From: Patescibacteria group bacterium
GTDB lineage: Bacteria; Patescibacteriota; Minisyncoccia; Moranbacterales; UBA1568
Direction: 5' to 3'
NCBI GenBank assembly: GCA_030917745.1
Contig: JAUPUC010000008.1
Location: forward strand, 1-8,928
Length of the DNA: 8,928 nt
Position numbers and translations under genes: made by a program. Numbering within the stretch: the stretch's first letter is position 1; each line of letters begins with the position of its first letter. The notes under the pieces were generated by a model. That model was not told the DNA's origin. It did not search any database and worked only from the letters and a program-made list of their open reading frames with translations. Of this stretch, positions 4,889 to 8,928 are shown one piece after another.

Positions 4889-6802
4889 CTAGTTTTTCAG
4901 TGAAGCGACGAGCGAGGCGAGGCGGATTGAGGCCGCACCGATGACGCGGTCAGCTCCTCCGTAGTAAATGACGAGTTTCTGTCCGATGACGCAGGCTCCA
5001 CAAGGGAAGACGACGTTAGGGACAACCCCTTCTTGTTCATAGGGTTCGTCCGGAGTGAAGATCGGATAACGGCTGCGTCCGATGAGTTTTTCGGGATGCT
5101 TGAGGTCAAGGAGGAATGCTCCGAGGCTATAGACACCGGAATCTGAAACACCATGATAGATGACGAGCCAGCCAGAGGCAGTTTTGATCGGTACGGTATT
5201 GATGCCAATCTTCTTGCTGTCCCACATACCACGACGAGGAAAGAGGAACGGTCGATGTGTGAGGAATTGAGTGCTCCCATCGAAATCGAGGGAGTTCAGT
5301 ATGTTGATATCAATGGAGGGTTGGATACGATGGAGGACATAGTATTTCCCGTTGATTTTTTCTGGAAAGAGACAAGCATCTTTGTCATCAATACCTGGAG
5401 GAGAAATAAGAACGGGAAGGGAAAATTGATCGAAACGTTTTGCAAAGAAATCATCTTCACTGATTGTTGAAAGGGCAACGCGGGGTGGCTTGGATGGGTC
5501 AACGGCGGTATAGAAGAGATAGACCGTTCCATCAAGGAGTGTGAGCCGTGGATCTTCACAGCCAGAGTTTCCTGGGACAGATTTTTGTTCGAAAGGAAGG
5601 CGTGGTGTGTATACAGGATTAGGCAGACGCGATGAAAGCGTGTCTATGTCTGAAAATGTGGCATACCCGAGAGTCGAAGTGTCATCCGGGGCAGTAGCCC
5701 GGTAGAGCAAATGAATCTGTCCATCATGGGCAATGACAGCGGGATTGAAAACGGCTTTGGCTTCCCAGTCGTGTTCAGAGAGAGGTTCAAGAAGGGGATT
5801 TTTCTCGGAGCGTTTGAAGAGAGGGCGTTTGGATGCGGGAGTAGTCAGTTCCTTTAAGAGTTGTGAGAGGCTTGCTGTTGCGACACAAGTTGTCGTATCG
5901 GCGGCGCCATAGTAGAACATGAGTGTGTCACGATCAATCGTCGCACCGGTCGGAAAAACAACGTCGGGCACTTTTCCATAGAGCTCATACTCTTCCTCGG
6001 GAACGAAAAGCGGGGCGGTAGTTCGCCCGATAATGCGCGCTGGATTTTTGAGATCGAGTAGGGCAGCCTCAACGGTAAAGAGCGGGGTGCCACTGCGGTA
6101 ATTACGGATATAAGAATAGAGAATGAGCCAACCTTCTTTGGTCTTGATGGGCGGCGCACCGAACTCGACTTGATCGTCATCATTGCGGGAAAGTTTCAGT
6201 GTGTGCTTTTCGAGTGAATCGTGCCAGCGTTTCCAGCGTGTCGGATTCCATATATCTTCGATCTTTGAGAAGGAGGCGAGGGCAATTTTTGCCGGTGGCA
6301 TATCAGTATCAGGGGTAAGGAGCGCATAATATTTCCCATTGATTTTTTCCGGAAACATAGCCATGGCCTTGGCATTGAAGGGTGTGACCGGATGCCGTTC
6401 GTCGATGTGTTTCAAATCTTTGGTGAGCGCGACACCGACGCGGATCCCATCGGCACAAAACGGGAATACCGAGAGCGCTGTATAGAAGATGAAATACGTA
6501 TCATCAATTTTGGTGATACGAGGATCTTCGCATCCAAAACGTTCCCATTTTTCTTCGGGAACAATGAGTGGAGTATGTTTTTGAAAATGAATACCATCGG
6601 TACTATGCGAATAGCCGATAGATGATATGGAGAGCCATGGTCCTTCATCGTGTAGGAGTGGAAGTGATTGTGCTCGATAGACGATATGAGTTTTTCCCTT
6701 TTCTCGCCAGACTGATCCATTGAATGCACCTTCAGCCTGCCAGGCGAGATCGCTTTGAGGAACGACGATCGGATTTTCGTAGGAGCGGTGAAAGAATGAC
6801 AT
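4889..6802 (-). CDS. Tandem two-domain GH130-family glycoside phosphorylase/glycosidase
   Basis: A 637-residue protein made of two consecutive five-bladed beta-propellers of the GH130 type. The family cleaves beta-mannosides, by phosphorolysis in most characterised members or by hydrolysis in some. Domain 1 (about 5-318) has VYRAQ (41-45), GCEDPR (90-95), FPEKINGKYY (150-159), APPIKTKEGWL (216-226) and YYGAAD (297-302). Domain 2 (about 330-635) repeats the set: LYRAT, GCEDPR (414-419), FPEKINGKYY (479-488), VPIKTASGWL (537-546), YYGGAD (613-618). The Asp of GCEDPR (93 and 417) should be the catalytic acid, from knowledge of characterised members. Both sites look intact; usual GH130 enzymes have one domain of about 300-390 residues. 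There is no signal peptide, so it is cytoplasmic. Second gene of an operon: ATG 6802 lies 7 nt after the upstream stop, with AGGA overlapping that TAG. Substrate and phosphate dependence cannot be read here. Confidence 0.85.
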   Translation of the reverse strand: MSFFHRSYENPIVVPQSDLAWQAEGAFNGSVWREKGKTHIVYRAQSLPLLHDEGPWLSISSIGYSHSTDGIHFQKHTPLIVPEEKWERFGCEDPRITKIDDTYFIFYTALSVFPFCADGIRVGVALTKDLKHIDERHPVTPFNAKAMAMFPEKINGKYYALLTPDTDMPPAKIALASFSKIEDIWNPTRWKRWHDSLEKHTLKLSRNDDDQVEFGAPPIKTKEGWLILYSYIRNYRSGTPLFTVEAALLDLKNPARIIGRTTAPLFVPEEEYELYGKVPDVVFPTGATIDRDTLMFYYGAADTTTCVATASLSQLLKELTTPASKRPLFKRSEKNPLLEPLSEHDWEAKAVFNPAVIAHDGQIHLLYRATAPDDTSTLGYATFSDIDTLSSRLPNPVYTPRLPFEQKSVPGNSGCEDPRLTLLDGTVYLFYTAVDPSKPPRVALSTISEDDFFAKRFDQFSLPVLISPPGIDDKDACLFPEKINGKYYVLHRIQPSIDINILNSLDFDGSTQFLTHRPFLFPRRGMWDSKKIGINTVPIKTASGWLVIYHGVSDSGVYSLGAFLLDLKHPEKLIGRSRYPIFTPDEPYEQEGVVPNVVFPCGACVIGQKLVIYYGGADRVIGAASIRLASLVASLKN

Positions 6803-6806
6803 AGAG

Positions 6807-6811
6807 TTCCT
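6807..6811 (-). promoter_or_regulatory. Shine-Dalgarno overlapping the upstream stop codon
   Basis: Minus-strand AGGAA (6811-6807) shares AG with the TAG stop (6812-6810) of the upstream GH130 gene and lies 5 nt (counted from AGGA) before the ATG at 6802. Such packing supports termination-reinitiation coupling and equal expression of the two proteins. Confidence 0.65.
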
Positions 6812-8705
6812 AGTGTTGGATAGTTACGGCTTTGATTTGTGGTGTTCTGTTCCCGAGAAGTTCATTGAGAAAGTGGGGTAAAGAAGCGGTGGCAACAGCT
6901 AGGGTTCTGTCCGAGGCTCCGTAATAAACAAAGAGGGTTCCGTTTTTGACGACAGCACCGCAAACAAACACCACTCCCCATTTGTATCCGTTGTTTTCGT
7001 AGTGTTCTTCTGGTTCGAGTACTGGCGCCGGAGAACGAGCGATGATAATTTGTGGGTCTGCAAGATCAAGGAGCATCGCTCCGACCTTGTATTTGTTTGG
7101 ATCATGCGCGTCCATGGCATGGTACAGTACGAGCCAGCCGTGTTCGGTACGTATAGGAGGTGCTCCAGCTCCGCGGACGATATTGTCCCATCGATGCGCG
7201 TTGTCGGCTTGGCGTGGGGGGCAGCTGTCAATGACCAGTGCCGGCGCGTCGATTTCATCCACGAGTTCGAGCATGATGCGTGGCGAGACATTATGAAGAA
7301 TAGCAATTTTCCCACCGACTTTTTCTGGAAAAATAACCCAGTTTTTTTGGATATGCCCGAAACGTGAGATGAGGCGAGGTTTCTTCCACCGATCAAAACG
7401 TTTGGCGAGAAAATCATTTACCGAAATAGAAGTGAGGGCGACTCCGGGTGGCTGCATACCATTGAATGCGGTATAGGTGAGATAGAGAGTGTCGTCGATT
7501 CGGGTCAAGCGAGGGTCTTCACATCCACCGGTCCCGCCTCCAGACATGTAGGGGTGACGGACAAATTTTCGGTCTTGCGTTTTTGGTGTTTGGGTGATTT
7601 GGGAGGGATCATAGACAGGGTATTCAAGTCGTTCGTCGATGTGAATACCATCATGACTGGTCGCGTATCCAAGAACCGAGTGCCCGTCATGACCCTGTGC
7701 TCGATAGAGGAGGTGTATTCTATCCTCCAGGGTCACGGCTGCCGCATTGAAGGTGGCCATGGCTTCCCAAGTATTGGCGTCTTTTGGTTCAATAATTGGA
7801 TTGGAATGAAAACGAACGAGCTGTAAGGCAGTGACGATTTTTTTCTCAGAATTTTTCTCGGTTTTTTTGAGAGTGAGCACTTGTTTAGGAAGTCGATACA
7901 TTTCCCAAAGTTTCGGAAGGGGAAAACTCTCCGCTGTATGATCTGCCCTTTGAAGGAAAATAGTGCCATATTTTCCATGGAAACTCGCTCCAAGAAAGGT
8001 AATCGGCTGCGCATACCAGTCATGAGGCGCCTTCCAGAGCGGAGCATGTGCTCGCCAGCGTGTTTGTGTCAGATCGTTTGGGTCGAAGATGGCCGCGCCA
8101 ATGGAGAGTTGATTTTCGCTATTTTTGGCTGAATAGAGAAGGAGTATTCCTGATGGTATTTCGGTGACCGCAATCGGTTCGAGGTGTGTGGCGTCGAAAG
8201 ACGATGATCGTCCTTCGAAAATAGTTCCTTGATCATCCCAGTCATCAAAGTCCTTGTTTCCAATAAAACCACCGATATGTTTGCGACCAATACTGACAAA
8301 AGCCCCAATGCGTCGGCGTCGCTTTATAGTTGGCAAATCGACAAAAACAGGTGGCTGCGAGAAATGCTCGAGCGTTTGGCGGGATTTCCAATTTCGGAGA
8401 TCATCCGTGCTGACCAGTTCGATAGTCTTTCCATCGGCAGTGTGATGTACAAAAGTAAGAAAAGAGCGGTCTTGAATGGTGCTAGTACGGAAGAAGGAGC
8501 CGGTATTGAGAAGAAGTTTTTTGGTGTCAGAGAGTTTGATGCTGGCGTCGGAATACTGCTCTTTGAACAGGGAATGTTCGGGATTCCTCGAGATAAGCAC
8601 AGAAAAACACGTCTCGGCTATTCCAGGGAGGCTACTTGCCAAATAGGTATTCTTTCCCACATCGAAAACAAAAACATCTCTTCGTGTGGCTCGACGATTT
8701 TGCAT
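6810..8705 (-). CDS. Tandem GH130-like protein with degenerate N-terminal propeller
   Basis: From the preferred ATG at 8705 the product has 631 residues, close to its 637-residue neighbour. The C-terminal half (about 296-615) is a complete GH130 propeller: NPIIEP (302-307), HLLYRAQ (331-337), GCEDPR (394-399, catalytic Asp397 expected), FPEKVGGK (459-466), APPIRTEHGWLVLYH (515-529), VVF (578-580) and YYGASD (594-599). The N-terminal half (about 1-270) keeps blade-like repeats, for example GILLLYSAK...LSIGAAIFDPNDL (186-212) which parallels GWL-IYH...-GA-LLDL, but has no GCEDPR or FPEK, so it is probably non-catalytic. The open frame extends to 8906, but that overlaps the divergent gene and lies upstream of a perfect extended -10 at 8742-8734. 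ATGs at 8816 or 8822 are alternatives. No signal peptide. The Shine-Dalgarno is weak. First gene of the two-gene operon. Confidence 0.82.
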   Translation of the reverse strand: MQNRRATRRDVFVFDVGKNTYLASSLPGIAETCFSVLISRNPEHSLFKEQYSDASIKLSDTKKLLLNTGSFFRTSTIQDRSFLTFVHHTADGKTIELVSTDDLRNWKSRQTLEHFSQPPVFVDLPTIKRRRRIGAFVSIGRKHIGGFIGNKDFDDWDDQGTIFEGRSSSFDATHLEPIAVTEIPSGILLLYSAKNSENQLSIGAAIFDPNDLTQTRWRAHAPLWKAPHDWYAQPITFLGASFHGKYGTIFLQRADHTAESFPLPKLWEMYRLPKQVLTLKKTEKNSEKKIVTALQLVRFHSNPIIEPKDANTWEAMATFNAAAVTLEDRIHLLYRAQGHDGHSVLGYATSHDGIHIDERLEYPVYDPSQITQTPKTQDRKFVRHPYMSGGGTGGCEDPRLTRIDDTLYLTYTAFNGMQPPGVALTSISVNDFLAKRFDRWKKPRLISRFGHIQKNWVIFPEKVGGKIAILHNVSPRIMLELVDEIDAPALVIDSCPPRQADNAHRWDNIVRGAGAPPIRTEHGWLVLYHAMDAHDPNKYKVGAMLLDLADPQIIIARSPAPVLEPEEHYENNGYKWGVVFVCGAVVKNGTLFVYYGASDRTLAVATASLPHFLNELLGNRTPQIKAVTIQH

Positions 8706-8733
8706 AAGTGGAGTGTCGTTTTTCTTTTCTTGA

Positions 8734-8742
8734 ATTATACCA
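8734..8742 (-). promoter_or_regulatory. Promoter of the GH130 operon (extended -10)
   Basis: Minus strand TGGTATAAT (8742-8734): consensus TATAAT with TG at the extended position. The -35 region (around 8762-8757) is poor, as allowed for extended -10 promoters. Expected start near 8727, about 22 nt before the ATG at 8705. This is the main argument for that start codon. Confidence 0.65.
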
Positions 8743-8755
8743 AAAAAAGAATCCT

Positions 8756-8783
8756 TTGGCGAGGTCGGTGAGTGGGGTATACT
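8756..8783 (+). promoter_or_regulatory. Promoter of the MazG-like gene
   Basis: TTGGCG (8756-8761), 16-nt spacer, TATACT (8778-8783). Expected start near 8790, some 42 nt before the ATG at 8832. It is back to back with the GH130 operon promoter, and the upstream -35 regions of the two overlap. Confidence 0.6.
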
Positions 8784-8831
8784 GGAAGCAGGAATGAAAG
8801 CATCATAATTATTCATGGACATCGAGAGTGT

Positions 8832-8928
8832 ATGCGTTACGACAAGCTGGTGCGCGACCGTATCATCGACATCATTGAAGTGAAAGGACGACGGGCGACG
8901 TGGCATGTCGCGACGGATGAGGAGTATC
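8832..8928 (+). CDS. MazG/PRA-PH-like NTP pyrophosphohydrolase, 5' end only
   Basis: Only the first 32 codons are in the window, starting MRYDKLVRDRIIDIIEVKGR and ending with ATDEEY. The opening YDKLVRDRI..II...G and the following A-x-DEEY match the N-terminus of small all-alpha pyrophosphohydrolases related to phosphoribosyl-ATP pyrophosphatase and MazG, which cleave nucleoside triphosphates to monophosphates and pyrophosphate, often as house-cleaning enzymes. The metal-binding Glu/Asp residues lie further on and are not visible. The ATG at 8832 gives the expected start; GAGAG at 8824-8828 is a weak, closely spaced Shine-Dalgarno. It is divergent from the GH130 operon. The family is recognised from the N-terminus alone, so subfamily and substrate are open. 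Confidence 0.8.
   Translation, partial: MRYDKLVRDRIIDIIEVKGRRATWHVATDEEY

Noticed and set aside
4440..4892. 150-codon plus-strand ORF spanning the hairpin, the small ORF and both terminators
   Set aside because: No Shine-Dalgarno, low-complexity Arg/Ser/Thr-rich translation without family likeness, and it runs through two terminator structures. It is a chance frame over GC-rich sequence; the 41-codon ORF with AGGAG is the better candidate here.
6392..6625. Plus-strand frames opposite the GH130 genes (also near 5153, 7002, 7554, 8229)
   Set aside because: They are antisense shadows of clearly coding minus-strand genes, with no promoter, ribosome site or family similarity seen.
8706..8906. 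Extension of the upstream GH130 frame to the ATG at 8906
   Set aside because: It overlaps the 5' end of the MazG-like gene on the other strand and lies upstream of a consensus extended -10 pointing into the gene; the added residues are Ser/Pro/His-rich and unlike the family.
1..8928. CRISPR array, insertion sequence, transposase or attachment site
   Set aside because: No regularly spaced direct repeats, no transposase or integrase frame, and no duplicated tRNA 3' end that would mark an attachment site.
1..8928. Reassigned UGA codon as in Gracilibacteria/SR1
   Set aside because: All large genes read through without in-frame TGA and end at family-appropriate lengths, so the standard code fits. 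The small ORF's TGA stop is not evidence either way.

Overview
The window looks like a chromosomal segment from a Patescibacteria/CPR-type bacterium. This is inferred from a compact genome with few Shine-Dalgarno sites, short leaders, extended -10 promoters, a short EF-Ts, tRNAs without an encoded CCA end, and cytoplasmic GH130-type 'glycosidase' genes of the kind seen in these lineages. The phylum assignment comes from memory of such proteins, not from a search. The standard genetic code holds: no reading frame needs UGA readthrough, and the large genes end in TAA or TAG.

Left part (1-4330), translation genes. On the minus strand rpmE (L31) is followed by its terminator and then by prfA (RF1), whose 3' end lies outside the window. 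Divergent from rpmE, on the plus strand, are rpsB (S2), tsf (EF-Ts), a membrane-anchored single-TPR protein, and a tRNA cluster Thr(UGU)-Tyr(GUA)-Thr(GGU) with its own promoter. The rpmE and rpsB promoters share overlapping -35 boxes. rpsB has a leader of about 156 nt with mutually exclusive hairpins.

Middle (4331-4888), the least explained stretch. After the last tRNA come a boxA-like motif, a long near-perfect inverted repeat (18-bp arms), a 41-codon GC-rich ORF with one of the two best Shine-Dalgarno sites in the window, several smaller hairpins, and two terminator-like structures on the plus strand. I know no family for this ORF.

Right part (4889-8928), a two-gene minus-strand operon. 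Each gene encodes a tandem, two-propeller GH130-like protein (631 and 637 residues), the genes separated by 7 nt. Three of the four propellers keep the GCEDPR and FPEK motifs; the first propeller of the upstream protein has lost them. Divergent from this operon is the start of a MazG/PRA-PH-like nucleotide pyrophosphohydrolase gene, cut by the window edge. Back-to-back promoters in this gap suggest the upstream GH130 gene starts at 8705, not at the longest-ORF start 8906.

The left part is ordinary housekeeping. The candidates for something undescribed are the tRNA-linked hairpin plus small ORF, the possible S2 leader, and the double-propeller GH130 pair.
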